From: Prevotella merdae
Lineage (GTDB): Bacteria; Bacteroidota; Bacteroidia; Bacteroidales; Bacteroidaceae
Length of the DNA stretch: 64,000 bases
Assembly (NCBI RefSeq): GCF_900290275.1
Contig: NZ_LT985325.1
Location: 330,756 to 394,755 of the forward strand
Reading direction: 5' to 3'
In this document: piece by piece, positions 37,162-47,126 of the stretch
Position numbering within the stretch: the first letter of the stretch is position 1
Layout: the number at the start of each line of letters is the position of its first letter
The notes under the pieces: model-generated
The model's input: only the letters and a program-made list of their open reading frames with translations
Told to the model about the DNA's origin: nothing
Database searches by the model: none
Position numbers and translations under genes: made by a program

Positions 37162-38058
37162 ATGAGAAAAGTTAAATTTATGTTGATGGCTCTTGTAGCA
37201 GCCATCGTAATGTCGTGCGGTACAACGCGCACAGTGCCCATCACAGGACGCAAGCAAAACATCCTTGTAAGCGACGAGCAGGTGCTCTCGCTAAGCAATA
37301 AAGAGTATTCCGACTATATGAAGTCGGCCAAGCTTTCTACCAATTCTGCCAATACCGCTATGGTTAAGCGTGTTGGTCAGCGTCTTGCCACAGCTGTAGA
37401 GAAATATCTCAACGAGCATGGCTTGCAAGCAGAGACAAAGGAGTATAGCTGGGAGTTCAATCTTGTTCAAGACCAGTCGGTCAACGCCTTCTGTATGCCT
37501 GGAGGCAAGATTGTGGTTTACGAGGGCTTGTTGCCCGTAACAAAAGACGAGGCATCGCTTGCTATTGTGCTTGGACACGAGATAGCACATGCCGTTGCCA
37601 AGCATTCTGCCGAGCAGATGAGCAAGCAGATAAAGAACCAGTATGGTACGGAGATTCTTGGTCAGGTGCTTAATGCTGCCGGTGTTAGCTCGGGCACAAC
37701 ACAGCTCGCACAGATTATAGCACAGAAGGGATTGCAGTTCCGCAGCCTGAAATATTCGCGTGACAACGAGAGCGAGGCCGACCGCATGGGTCTTATATTC
37801 GCTGCTATGGCTGGCTATGATCCTAATGTGGCTGTTAGTTTCTGGCAGCGTATGGCTCAGATGACAGGCAATAGCAACCAAAGTGATGTATTCAGCGACC
37901 ACCCGTCAGATGCTAAGCGTATTGCTGCCATCAAGCAGGAGTTGCCCGAGGCTCTGACCTACTACAAGCCTGTAACTACAACATCCAAGAAGAAGACTAC
38001 GACAACAAAGAAGAAGACCACATATTCAAAGAAGAAGACAAGCACCAGAAAAAAGTAA
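37162..38058 (+). CDS. M48-family metallopeptidase lipoprotein
   Basis: 298 aa. Lipoprotein signal 'FMLMALVAAIVMSC' with lipobox Cys at residue 19. The zinc motif is 'IVLGHEIAHAVAKHSAEQM' (HExxH), and the third ligand lies in 'NESEADRMGLIFAAMAGYDP'. This is the LoiP/YggG/BepA type of periplasmic M48 peptidase, which works in outer-membrane protein quality control. The last ~35 residues are a Lys/Thr/Ser tail (KKKTTTTKKKTTYSKKK), unusual for the family and possibly a cell-wall or LPS-interacting tail. Single-gene unit with its own promoter. Confidence 0.92.
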   Translation: MRKVKFMLMALVAAIVMSCGTTRTVPITGRKQNILVSDEQVLSLSNKEYSDYMKSAKLSTNSANTAMVKRVGQRLATAVEKYLNEHGLQAETKEYSWEFNLVQDQSVNAFCMPGGKIVVYEGLLPVTKDEASLAIVLGHEIAHAVAKHSAEQMSKQIKNQYGTEILGQVLNAAGVSSGTTQLAQIIAQKGLQFRSLKYSRDNESEADRMGLIFAAMAGYDPNVAVSFWQRMAQMTGNSNQSDVFSDHPSDAKRIAAIKQELPEALTYYKPVTTTSKKKTTTTKKKTTYSKKKTSTRKK

Positions 38059-38066
38059 TATAATAT

Positions 38067-38142
38067 AAATGGCAAAGTAATATATATTAAATGGCCAAAT
38101 AATATAATATAAATGGCCAAGTAATATATATTACTTTTTTTT
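38067..38142. repeat. 22-nt tandem repeat ending in an AT-only hairpin
   Basis: Three units of exactly 22 nt start at 38067, 38089 and 38111 (AAATGGC[C]AA[A/G]TAATATA...). The last includes an 18-bp perfect palindrome (AAGTAATAT|ATATTACTT, 38119-38136) followed by a T run to 38142. It lies just after the M48 gene and could serve as a weak terminator. Confidence 0.7.
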
Positions 38143-38173
38143 AAAAGTAACAGTCAGAATTTCATTACATATA

Positions 38174-38263
38174 GTAGGAGGGTATGGCATCCTTGCCATA
38201 CCCACTATATCTGCTTGGCAATCATGGCAGAGTGGATATGGCAGGTATGCCATATCCTCCTAC
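38174..38263. repeat. 90-bp REP-like palindrome, copy 1
   Basis: Left arm 38174-38206 (GTAGGAGGGTATGGCATCC...) and right arm 38231-38263 pair along ~33 bp with about five mismatches. The left arm is identical over 33 nt to 43136-43168. It lies between the M48 gene and the convergent small peptide gene. Confidence 0.85.
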
Positions 38264-38265
38264 AT

Positions 38266-38427
38266 TTAGTCTATAAAGATGTTGCCGTTCCCATCTGTAA
38301 GATTGTATATATTCTCGTTGCTGTAATCAGCTTCCTTAGCCTTCTCTATTTCAGATACAGCGAGTATAGCCTGTGTCTCCATTTGTAAGACAGCAATTTC
38401 AGGCTTTATATATTCTTTCTTTTTCAT
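38266..38427 (-). CDS. Small 'YIKP' peptide, 53 aa (copy 1)
   Basis: Too short for most callers. Starts MKKKEYIKPEIAVLQMETQ, continues with 'AILAVSEIEKAKEADYSNEN' and ends NGNIFID. The first ~25 residues match the plan of the peptide at 47127 (MKK-YIKP-x-I/M-x-x-L-x-x-E then a small-residue 'A-G/V-S' site). The tail is acidic and variable. It lies 5 bp downstream, on the same strand, of the end of a surface-protein remnant (38433-38590), the same order as at 47127. The function is unknown: a secreted signal, RiPP-like precursor or surface-protein partner are all possible. Confidence 0.6.
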   Translation of the reverse strand: MKKKEYIKPEIAVLQMETQAILAVSEIEKAKEADYSNENIYNLTDGNGNIFID

Positions 38428-38432
38428 AGCGT

Positions 38433-38590
38433 TCAAAGTGTTGCGAGCGATACCTCGAATGGCAGGCAGAGTGTTCCCCAGGTTGTGCCAGTATTAATAG
38501 TGCGGCTATAAGAGGCAGCCTTGGCAGAGAACGGCTCGTAAGCCACGAAGTCCTTATGTCTACTTCCTACGAATGCGACACCTTTTTGGC
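38433..38590 (-). pseudogene. 3' remnant of a secreted surface-protein gene
   Basis: Minus-strand frame reading 'KGVAFVGSRHKDFVAYEPFS', then 'YSRTINTGTTWGTLCLPFEV' and a stop at 38433-38435. The 'xWGTLCLPF' phrase is the same type as 'EYGTLCVPVGSSL' in the BspA-like gene at 46440, a C-terminal module of Prevotella surface proteins. No start or upstream part exists: the frame runs into the 3' end of the AAA-ATPase gene at 38608. It is thus a leftover piece next to its small peptide gene. Confidence 0.6.
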
Positions 38591-38607
38591 GGTTTTTACG
38601 ATGAAAA

Positions 38608-40173
38608 TTATGCTTTTTCTGTTACCCAACTCTCTATATTTCCAGTAGTACTGTCGAAGTTGATCCCAACTTTGGTTATTGGCTTACCGCTTAGCGCGAA
38701 GCGTTTATGATAGTTCTTCAGGTTGATTTGCTGCATTGCAGACTGTGCACTCTTGTCCAATTTAATCTCTAATAGGAAAAGGTCGGTATGGGTGAGCAAT
38801 ACGATGTCAACTCTGCCGTTGGGTGTATGAACTTCAACGTCCACCTGATAGTCTGTTAGCAGAGAGAATATGATGAAGAGCATCTGCTGGTAATGTCCCT
38901 CATAATGAGCGTTGTTGCAGTAAGGAACTGTTGCCAGAAATGTCTGGAGTAAGGTTAAGGCTTCCTCCATATTCTGCTTATCCAATGCCTGTGCGATACG
39001 ACGGGCTGTATTGGTTGTTGCAAGCGTATTCTGTGTGACGTATGATGGAATCAGTGCTTTGGTTAGTCCCATTTTCACCTCCTTGTTAGGAACATCAAGA
39101 ACGTAATAGTTGTAGTCTTCATGATATTCCTTGATGGTGATATATCCACTTTGGTAAAGCAGCGGCATGATGGTTGGCATATTCTCCGTAGGTGCATCAA
39201 ACTCGCTGGCATCAGCCTCCACTCGTGTGATGACGTCTGATGGTACAACCTGATACTTGCGCATCATATTGATGAGATAAGTTGGAGTGCCAGAAGTAAA
39301 CCAATAGGATCCGAACTTGTTTTCTGCAAAGCAATTCAGCAGGCTATATGGATTGAAGATATCGGGTGAGAATCTTGTGAAATGATAGCCGTCATAATTA
39401 TCTTTTAACTTGTCGATTACTTGCTCTTTCGTCATGTTTCTTCTTTGGGCAAGTTCCTCGATGTCTGCTGACATTTGCGTCAAGAGTTCTTCTTTTGTGA
39501 TTCCGCAGATACCAGCATAGTCATCATTCATGGATATATTGGTGATGTTGTTCAGTTCGCTGAAGATGCTGACTTGTGAGAACTTGGTGATGCCCGTCAG
39601 GAAGACAAAGCGTAGTTTTGCTTCGCTATATTTCAAAGGACTGAAGAAGTTGCGCATGATATTGCGCAAGGAATCCAACAGTTCTTGTTCATGAGCTACA
39701 TCCAGCATGGGTGCATCATATTCATCAATAAGCACGACGACCTGTCTGCCGGATTTCTCGTATGCAGTATTAATAAGTTCTGTCAAACGATTGTTGGCAT
39801 CAATTTGTGGCTGTGTGACACCCCATTTCTTCTCTTCTGTTTCCAGAATGAATGCGAGATATCTCTCCAGCTGTTCCTTATCCATATGTTTGCCTCCGCT
39901 CAAATCAAAGTGGAGCACAGGATATTCTGTCCACTCCTTTTCCTGCTTTTCGATGGCAAGACCATTGAATAAGTCTTTCTTGCCTTCAAAGTAACTCTGG
40001 AGGGTGGTTAGAAATAGGGATTTTCCAAAACGGCGTGGACGTCCCAAGAAGAAATATGTGCCGCTTGTATGTGTCAAGCGGTAAACATATTCCGTCTTGT
40101 CGATATAGAGCTTGTTTTCCTTTCGGATTCGCTCGAAAGTCTGTATGCCCAATGGATATAACTTAAGTGCCAT
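38608..40173 (-). CDS. AAA-ATPase-like protein with C-terminal PD-(D/E)XK nuclease domain
   Basis: I start at 40173 (MALKLYPLGIQTFERIRKEN), the usual start of this family; 40197 adds eight residues. 521 aa. Walker A-like segment 'YFFLGRPRRFGKSLFLTTLQ' and 'VVLIDEYDAPMLD' (Walker B) mark the AAA-ATPase-like domain. The C-terminal 'VHTPNGRVDIVLLTHTDLFL' then 'LEIKLDKSA' carries the D...ExK nuclease residues. These proteins occur in many copies in Bacteroidales genomes and their function is unsettled. It looks intact. Confidence 0.88.
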   Translation of the reverse strand: MALKLYPLGIQTFERIRKENKLYIDKTEYVYRLTHTSGTYFFLGRPRRFGKSLFLTTLQSYFEGKKDLFNGLAIEKQEKEWTEYPVLHFDLSGGKHMDKEQLERYLAFILETEEKKWGVTQPQIDANNRLTELINTAYEKSGRQVVVLIDEYDAPMLDVAHEQELLDSLRNIMRNFFSPLKYSEAKLRFVFLTGITKFSQVSIFSELNNITNISMNDDYAGICGITKEELLTQMSADIEELAQRRNMTKEQVIDKLKDNYDGYHFTRFSPDIFNPYSLLNCFAENKFGSYWFTSGTPTYLINMMRKYQVVPSDVITRVEADASEFDAPTENMPTIMPLLYQSGYITIKEYHEDYNYYVLDVPNKEVKMGLTKALIPSYVTQNTLATTNTARRIAQALDKQNMEEALTLLQTFLATVPYCNNAHYEGHYQQMLFIIFSLLTDYQVDVEVHTPNGRVDIVLLTHTDLFLLEIKLDKSAQSAMQQINLKNYHKRFALSGKPITKVGINFDSTTGNIESWVTEKA

Positions 40174-40319
40174 AATCTTAGATGTTTGTATTTCCACCGC
40201 AAATTACAATAATAATTTGATATATACAAATAATCGGATGCAATTATTTTCTTAGCAAGTAGTTTTAGTATACTTGCTCCATTTTTCATAGACTAACAAT
40301 TGAGAGGCTACTGTGAAAA

Positions 40320-40407
40320 AATGAATACGTATTTGTAGGCCAATGATAACATATTCGTTGGCGATCGATAACGTGTTCGTAGGCCAATGAATACGTATTA
40401 ATAAATT
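40320..40407. repeat. 22-nt tandem repeat, four units
   Basis: Units of 22 nt start at 40320, 40342, 40364 and 40386. Units 1 and 4 contain the palindrome AATACGTATT; the linker GGCCAATGA is shared. This lies in a 390-bp gap upstream of 40564 that holds no gene; a 218-aa minus-strand frame over it is not convincing. Confidence 0.75.
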
Positions 40408-40563
40408 AAGAGGCTTAGATAGAGAGAAAGATAAATTATTTGACAACATCTGATAAAAATCCTTTCTTCTTTCGTGCTTTTTGTGTAACTTTACAACAGT
40501 AAAACGGTAATGTTGCTGTTTGTACACATTAATTAATAACGTGTAGACAATATAGAGAACATA

Positions 40564-40869
40564 ATGTATCAGAAATTTATAATAAACCAGGATGGGGTGC
40601 TGAAGTTTGGCAATGTCTATCTGCACAGATATCTGCTTGACAAGGGCGAGCGATGTCCGTATGGTGGAGGTCTGTGGAAGATTGACGAGAAACGTGGAGC
40701 TATATTGCTTTATGGACGATCGTTCGACTTCGGACGACCCGACTTTGACTTTCTGCGCAGTGTAGACTGGAGCTTCCTTGGAGGCAATGAGCATCCGCTG
40801 CTTTATCTGCCACATTGGCCCGACGAAACAGAAGTGGTGCCAGTGGTGGTGGCTAATATGTATAAATAA
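40564..40869 (+). CDS. Conserved-looking hypothetical protein (101 aa)
   Basis: 'MYQKFIINQDGVLKFGNVYL' then 'GLWKIDEKRGAILLYGRSFD' and 'WPDETEVVPVVVANMYK'. Predicted small beta-rich cytoplasmic protein with no signal peptide and no motif I know. Its codon use matches the neighbouring real genes, and it precedes 40890 by 20 bp, so the two hypotheticals and the nfeD-slipin pair may be one operon. Confidence 0.65.
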   Translation: MYQKFIINQDGVLKFGNVYLHRYLLDKGERCPYGGGLWKIDEKRGAILLYGRSFDFGRPDFDFLRSVDWSFLGGNEHPLLYLPHWPDETEVVPVVVANMYK

Positions 40870-40889
40870 AAATAAAACTTGAGTAAAAG

Positions 40890-41435
40890 ATGAACAACAA
40901 CAATACAACAGATTTTGAGAAGCTGTTCCACGACGACCTTTACATGTATCTCCGTTCTACCGATATGGTAGACGAGCGTTTGCCTGAAGCACCCGACCTT
41001 GAAGAACTATGGCCGCAATTGGGACAGAGTTATGTGGCTGATGGAATACGCGAATATAATACAGGATATCCGTCGGTAGCGCTTGGCTGGATAATGTTCT
41101 TGGGTATGGCGGTGGCTAAATATTGGGATGTGGAATGGGACACCTACTCAAAGGTGCCCGACCTATATCTATACTTGCGCGACCGCATCGACTTTGACCA
41201 TATGGACGACTATATTCTTGATAAAGTGTTGTGTCTTGACGCCGAGACACGTGCCAAGGTTAACGATGTTGTGGCCGAGTCGGCTTCGCGCACATATAGC
41301 AAGATTTGCCATTTGCACCTGGAAGAAGGCACAGCCAATGCCTATCGTGCCTTTGTTGCCGCCCTTCATCAGCTGTATCTTATGGGTATTGCTGTGGAGC
41401 TGAAGGCGTTGGGCTATCACATGACGAAGATGTAG
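40890..41435 (+). CDS. Conserved-looking hypothetical protein (181 aa)
   Basis: Starts 'MNNNNTTDFEKLFHDDLYMY'. Helical and acidic, with 'VALGWIMFLGMAVAKYWDVE' and 'YLYLRDRIDFDHMDDYILDK' as its most ordered parts, and 'LHQLYLMGIAVELKALGYHM' at the end. No membrane span long enough to be certain, no known motif. It is 40 bp before the nfeD gene, and its constant company there is the only clue to role. Confidence 0.65.
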   Translation: MNNNNTTDFEKLFHDDLYMYLRSTDMVDERLPEAPDLEELWPQLGQSYVADGIREYNTGYPSVALGWIMFLGMAVAKYWDVEWDTYSKVPDLYLYLRDRIDFDHMDDYILDKVLCLDAETRAKVNDVVAESASRTYSKICHLHLEEGTANAYRAFVAALHQLYLMGIAVELKALGYHMTKM

Positions 41436-41475
41436 GTAGTTAAAATCGAAATATAAACCTTAAACCTTACATAAT

Positions 41476-41943
41476 ATGATGGAATATATCATGCAACATT
41501 GGTGGACCCTATGGGCTGTAGTGGCAATGGTCTGCCTCATTATGGAGATGTCGTCGGGCGACTTTTACATCACATGCTTCGGCATTGGTGCATTGGTAGC
41601 GTTGGTTGTGTCGATATTTGCCGTGCCTCTGTGGGTGCAGATAATAGTGTTTGCCGTATTCAGCGTGCTGTCCATATTCTTTTTGCGTCCGCATCTTGTG
41701 GCGCTGATACATCGTGGAGGCCACGAACGCCTTAGCAATGCACAGGCTATTATAGGTAGAATAGGCGAGGTGTCGGAGACGGTTAAGGCTGGAGGCTATG
41801 GCCGTGTAAAGCTTGATGGCGACGACTGGAAGGCGCAAACCGACTGGGCAGATGATTTGCCCGTAGGCACAAAGGTACGCATCGTAGGCATGGACAGCAT
41901 CATTGTGAAGGTGGAACCAGAGAACAGTCAGTACAAATCATAA
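41476..41943 (+). CDS. NfeD-family membrane protein
   Basis: 155 aa. Three to four hydrophobic segments (residues ~9-75) and a C-terminal OB-fold-like domain ('IIGRIGEVSETVKAGGYGRV', 'LPVGTKVRIVGMDSIIVKVE'). This is the short NfeD form that lacks the serine-protease domain. It is paired with a stomatin-like gene 42 bp downstream, the standard partner. The pair is thought to organise membrane microdomains or protein quality control at the inner membrane. Confidence 0.9.
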   Translation: MMEYIMQHWWTLWAVVAMVCLIMEMSSGDFYITCFGIGALVALVVSIFAVPLWVQIIVFAVFSVLSIFFLRPHLVALIHRGGHERLSNAQAIIGRIGEVSETVKAGGYGRVKLDGDDWKAQTDWADDLPVGTKVRIVGMDSIIVKVEPENSQYKS

Positions 41944-41985
41944 TCTGAATAACACAAAATGTTAACCCTTTAAACTTTAATCATT

Positions 41986-42942
41986 ATGGAAATTATGTCA
42001 GTATTTCTTATTGCACTTGTAGTGCTTGCCATCGTTTTCGTTAAGATGGCGGTGGTTATCATTCCACAGAGTGAGACAAAGATAGTAGAGCGCCTCGGCA
42101 AGTATTATGCCACGCTTAGTCCAGGTATAAACATCATCATTCCGTTTATAGACCGTGCCAAGACCATCGTTACAATGAATCGCGGACGTTATGCCTACTC
42201 TACAACGATTGACTTGCGCGAACAGGTGTACGACTTTGACAAGCAGAATGTTATCACAAAGGATAATATCCAGATGCAGATAAATGCATTGCTCTACTTC
42301 CAGATTGTAGACCCGTTCAAGGCTGTTTACGAAATCAACAATCTGCCTAATGCTATTGAGAAACTTACACAGACCACTCTGCGTAACATCATTGGCGAGA
42401 TGGAGCTTGACCAGACTCTTACCTCGCGCGACACAATCAACACAAAGCTGCGTGCTGTGCTCGACGATGCCACTAACAAATGGGGTATCAAAGTAAACCG
42501 TGTTGAGCTTCAGGATATTATTCCACCGTCAAGCGTGCTTCAGGCTATGGAGAAGCAGATGCAAGCAGAGCGTAACAAGCGTGCCACTATTCTAACAAGT
42601 GAAGGACAGAAGCAGGCAGAGATTCTTAAGTCGGAAGGTGAGAAGACTTCTACAATCAACCGTGCCGAGGCTGCCAAGCAGCAAGAGATTCTGCATGCCG
42701 AAGGTGAGGCTCAGGCTCGCATACGCAAGGCAGAAGCTGAAGCTATAGCCATCGAGAAGATAACAGAGGCTGTGGGCAAGAGCACCAACCCTGCCAACTA
42801 TCTGCTTGCACAGAAGTATATCCAGATGATGCAGCAGCTTGCCGAGGGCGATAAAACTAAGACCGTATTCCTGCCATTTGAGGCTACAAATATGCTGGGC
42901 AGCTTGGGAGGAATAAAGGAACTGTTTAAGGAGGAGAAGTAA
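41986..42942 (+). CDS. SPFH/band 7 slipin (stomatin-like protein)
   Basis: 318 aa. One N-terminal membrane helix (residues ~5-27), then the SPFH domain ('IPQSETKIVERLGKYYATLS', 'INIIIPFIDRAKTI', 'TLRNIIGEMELDQTLTSRDT', 'WGIKVNRVELQDIIPP'). A long coiled coil with 'AERNKRATILTSEGQKQAEI' and 'EILHAEGEAQARIRKAEAEA' follows. Such proteins form ring-shaped oligomers at the membrane, working with NfeD. Length and motifs are normal. Confidence 0.94.
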   Translation: MEIMSVFLIALVVLAIVFVKMAVVIIPQSETKIVERLGKYYATLSPGINIIIPFIDRAKTIVTMNRGRYAYSTTIDLREQVYDFDKQNVITKDNIQMQINALLYFQIVDPFKAVYEINNLPNAIEKLTQTTLRNIIGEMELDQTLTSRDTINTKLRAVLDDATNKWGIKVNRVELQDIIPPSSVLQAMEKQMQAERNKRATILTSEGQKQAEILKSEGEKTSTINRAEAAKQQEILHAEGEAQARIRKAEAEAIAIEKITEAVGKSTNPANYLLAQKYIQMMQQLAEGDKTKTVFLPFEATNMLGSLGGIKELFKEEK

Positions 42943-43003
42943 AAGCCGCAGCCTTGATGCCTACCTATATGGGGAGGGATAACACCTTATTTTATTATAT
43001 TAC

Positions 43004-43049
43004 ACCCAAAAAGGTGTTGCATTCCTATGAATGCAACACCTTTTTGGGT
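43004..43049. repeat. Perfect 21-bp hairpin (possible terminator)
   Basis: ACCCAAAAAGGTGTTGCATT(C) and its exact complement flank a 4-nt loop. The phrase GGAATGCAAC recurs twice just after (43050-43082). It lies 61 bp after the slipin stop and could terminate that operon, although no T-tract follows. The 42943-43294 gap has no gene. Confidence 0.8.
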
Positions 43050-43135
43050 AGGAATGCAACACCTACTATAGGAATGCAACATATCAATATCAAATTTTAT
43101 TTCTATCTTTGCAGAAAGTTGCACCTCGGCAATCT

Positions 43136-43216
43136 GTAGGAGGGTATGGCATCCTTGCCATACCCACTCTGCCATGATTGTCCAACCGGTTTAGTGGGTA
43201 TGGCAGGGAATCCTAT
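43136..43216. repeat. REP-like palindrome, copy 2
   Basis: 43136-43168 is identical to 38174-38206. The central part (43169-43190) resembles the reverse complement of the centre of copy 1, and the right arm (from 43193) is degenerate after about 14 bp. Confidence 0.75.
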
Positions 43217-43294
43217 TATTCTTACTGCTTACAATAGTAGACAAGTTGTGGATGCATAGCTTGAATTAAGGTTAATTATAAACAAAAATAAATC

Positions 43295-46200
43295 ATGGAG
43301 AAAAGTAAAAGTATTGTATGGAGGACGCTCCTCGTCCTCTTTATCGCCTTCCTCTGGGGGGCGAATTGAGTGCTTATGCTGCTAAGAAGGCATGGGCAAA
43401 ATGTGATAGGTCGGCAAAGACCCTAACGTTCTATTATGGCGAGAAAGGAAGTTTGGGGGCTGATGAATATGACCTCAATAAAGATTGGAAAACTCCTGAA
43501 TGGTACAACAAAAACTGCGAAAGATTTGTCACAAAAGTCGTGTTTGACAAATCTTTTGCCCAGGCTCGCCCAACTACATGTTATGAATGGTTTTGGAAAT
43601 TTGGTGAATTAACATCAGTCGAAGGAATTGAAAACTTCAATACTTCGAATGTAACGAACATGTCAAATATGTTTTATGGCTGTACAGTGCTCTCCTCTTT
43701 GGATGTATCAAACTTCAATACTTCGAATGTAACGAACATGAGTTCAATGTTCTCCAGTTGCAAAAGTCTCACCACATTAAATTTGTCAAACTTCAATACT
43801 TCGAATGTGACAAACATGAGATATATGTTCTTCAGTTGCAAAAGTCTCATCACATTAGATTTGTCAAGCTTCGATACTCGGAAAGTGACGGATATTTCAT
43901 ATATGTTTAACGGTTGTTCTAATCTAACTACGATTTATGCGAGCGATAAATTCGTCTTAAGTAGTGTGACGACAGTTGAAGGCGGCAAAGAGGTATTCTC
44001 GGGCGATAGGAATCTCAAGGGTGCCATCGCCTATGACCCAAGCACGTACGACAAAACCTACGCAACAATAAATGGCGGATATTTTCTTGACAAAAAATAT
44101 ACGCGTCCTTGGGTAAAGTATGCTAACGGAACGCTCAGCTTCCAATATGGATACAAGAAGACATTAGGGAATGATGAGTATCCACTGAATGAAGAAGATA
44201 ATTCACCGAGTTGGAATGAAAAGAGAGATGTCACAAAAGTTGTGTTTGACAAGTCGTTTGCCCAAGTTCGTCCTACTTCATGTTACAAATGGTTTTATAA
44301 TTTTGGCAAGTTAACAACAATCGAAGGAATTGAAAACTTAAATACTTCGAATGTGACAAACATGGGATATATGTTTTATGGTTGCTCAGTTCTTACCTCT
44401 TTGGATGTATCAAACTTCAATACTTCGAATGTGACGAATATGAGCTCCATTTTCAACAGCTGTAAAAAGCTCACTTTTTTGGATGTATCTCATTTTGACA
44501 CTCAGAATGTAGTATGGATGTCATATATGTTCAGTTTTTGCTCTGGGCTTACCTCTTTGGATATATCCTATTTTGATACTAAAAACGTAGTAGTAATAGA
44601 TGGAATTTTCGCAGGTTGCTGTGGGCTTACCTCTCTGGACGTGTCCCATTTAAACACTCAAAATATGGCAAGCATGGCACAGATGTTCTACCTTTGCTCT
44701 GGACTCACGACATTGGATTTATCAAACTTCGATACCCAGAAAGTGTCGGATATGTCAGATATGTTTAACGGTTGTTCTAATCTAACTACGATTTATGCGA
44801 GCGATAAATTTGTTTTGGACAGATTGACAAGCGATAAAGATAGTGAAAACATGTTCTCAGGCTGTACAAATCTCAAGGGCGACATCAACTTTGATGTAAC
44901 TAAGGTTGACAAGACCTATGCAACTATCGATGGTGGATATTTTATAGACAAAAATTTACCAGATTGTCCTTGGGTGAAATATAATGATGGTACACTCACC
45001 TTCCTATATGGATATAAGAAGAAATTGCAAGAGGGTGAGTACTGGCTAAATGCAGATGACTTTGCAAACCCAGACTGGCTTATTAGAAATACAGATGTCA
45101 CTAAAGTTGTGTTTGACAAGACTTTTGCCCAGGCTCGCCCAATTACATGTTACAGTTGGTTTAATGGGTTTAGCAAATTGTCAACAATCGAAGGCATTGA
45201 AAACCTAAATACTTCAAATGTGACAGGCATGGCATATATGTTTTTGAATTGCTCAGGTCTTACATCATTGGATGTATCTCACTTCGATACTCAAAAAGTA
45301 AAATACATGTTTGGTATGTTCTACGGTTGCAAAAAGATTACCTCTTTGGATGTAACCCAATTCGATACTCAGAATGTGACGGACATGTCATATATGTTTG
45401 TTGATTGTTCTAAACTGGCCACTTTGGTCCTGTCAAGCTTCAGCACTCAGAAAGTGACGGACATGGCACAGATATTCTCTGGTTGATCTGGTCTGACTTC
45501 TTTGGATTTATCAAACTTCGATACACAGAATGTGACAAGTGTTTCAAAAATGTTCTACAATTGCTCTAATCTCACCACGATATATGTGAGCGACAAATTC
45601 GTTGTAAGCAGTGTGACAGATAGTAAAGGGAAAGATATGTTCTCTGGTTGTAAGAAACTCAAGGGCGACATTGAATATAATCCAAGCAAGGTTGACAAAA
45701 CGTATGCAACTGTTGATGGTGGATATTTTAGAAACATAAAATATCTTCGTCCATGGGTGAAGTTTGTTGACGGTGTTCTTACCTTTCAATATGGATATAA
45801 AGAGACAGTGGGAAATGATGAGTATCTACTGGTTGGAGGAACCTCTATGCCAGGTTGGAGATATAAAGATGTCACAAAAGTCGTGTTCGACAAGACATTT
45901 GAACAAGCTCGTCCAACTTCATGCTACGAATGGTTTCGTAATTTTGAAAAGTTATCAACAATCGAAGGAATAGAAAACTTTAACACTTCGAAAGTGAGGA
46001 TCATGTATCGTATGTTCGATGGTTGCTCTGCGCTCACCTCCTTAGATGTATCAAACTTCAATACATCAGAAGTGACGGACATGAGTAGTATGTTCTTCGG
46101 TTGCTCAAGGCTCACTTCCTTAGATGTGTCACACTTTAACACTTCGAATGTGACGAGCATGTATTGTATGTTCGACGGTTGCTCTGCGCTCACTTCTTTA

Positions 46201-47112
46201 GATTTATCATCGTTTGACATTCTGAATTTAAAAAATGTCGGATATATGTTTGCGAAGACACCAAATCTAAGTGCCATATATTTTGGCAACAAGTTTGATG
46301 CAGGCAAATTGAGCAGTATTAGTAATACGGATATGTTTAGCAATAGTCCTGCCACTCTCTACTGCTCCCCATTGCAATACGAGAGCTTCAAGAGCAATAG
46401 CATCATTGCATCCTATGGCCAAGCCGTGAAGCCATACGTCAGCATCAACAAGACGCCGGAATATGGTACGCTTTGTGTGCCAGTGGGCAGTAGCCTCGTA
46501 GCAGGCAGCTTCACAGGTTTCGACAAGCTCTATCAGGTGACAAATGCAGATAAGAACAAGGGTTCGATTACCTTGACTGAGGCGAAGAGCATTGAGCCAG
46601 GAGTGCCTTATGTATATCACCGCTATCTCGAAGGTGTGGACTTCGATGGCAAGAATGATATGAGCGTCATTACATTCGAGGTGGATGCAGATGCTTCATC
46701 TTCAGTTACTGCTCCTAAGAACGAGGGACACCTCTTGAAGGGTACCTTCGAAAGCATGGTGGCTAAGGGTGGTAGCTATATCCTCCAGACCGATGGCAAC
46801 TTCCACCCAGTAGCGGCAGACAATACGACCTTGAAGGTGGGTGCTTATCGTGCTTATCTTGACCTCAGCTCTACTGAAATCGGTGGAGGTGATGAAGGAT
46901 TCGGCGAAGCCAAGGCTTACAGCATGGTATTCGAGGGTGGTGAGGCTACGGGCATCGACCGCATCAACGGCGATAGCTCTAACAAGGGCATTTACGACCA
47001 AGCCGACTTGCAGCCTAAGGTTTACTTCGACTTGATGGGTCGCAAGGTGGCTGCTCCTCAGAAGGGCGAGATATACATAGTGAACGGCAAGAAAGTAGTG
47101 TATAACAAATAA
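43295..47112 (+). pseudogene. BspA-family leucine-rich repeat surface protein, disrupted
   Basis: The true start is the ATG at 43295: it encodes a good signal peptide (MEKSKSIVWRTLLVLFIAFL) but hits TGA at 43367-43369. A run of six G (43356-43361) follows the signal; one more G would join it in frame to 'GGELSAYAAKKAWA' and the rest. The body is BspA/DUF285 repeats ('NFNTSNVTNMSNMFYGC', 'LTSLDVSHFDTQNV'), arranged in four blocks separated by 'VKYxxGTLTFxYGYKK' units. A second lesion is TGA at 45484-45486 in the frequent 'SGCSGLTSL' phrase (TGC to TGA); the frame continues unchanged to 47112. The end, 'YFDLMGRKVAAPQKGEIYIV' then NGKKVVYNK, is a T9SS tail. BspA proteins mediate adhesion. It looks inactivated, or phase-variable at the G run. 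Confidence 0.82.
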
Positions 47113-47126
47113 AAAGATAGAAAATT

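Noticed and set aside
40252..40908. 218-aa minus-strand frame across the gap upstream of 40564
   Set aside because: Its residue makeup is unnatural, it covers the 22-nt tandem repeats, and it lies antisense to the better-supported gene 40564-40869.
45484..45486. TGA read as selenocysteine or as a recoded codon in the BspA-like gene
   Set aside because: The position is Cys (TGC) or equivalent in the same repeat phrase elsewhere, there is no nearby SECIS-like need, and the gene has a second lesion; a nonsense mutation is simpler.
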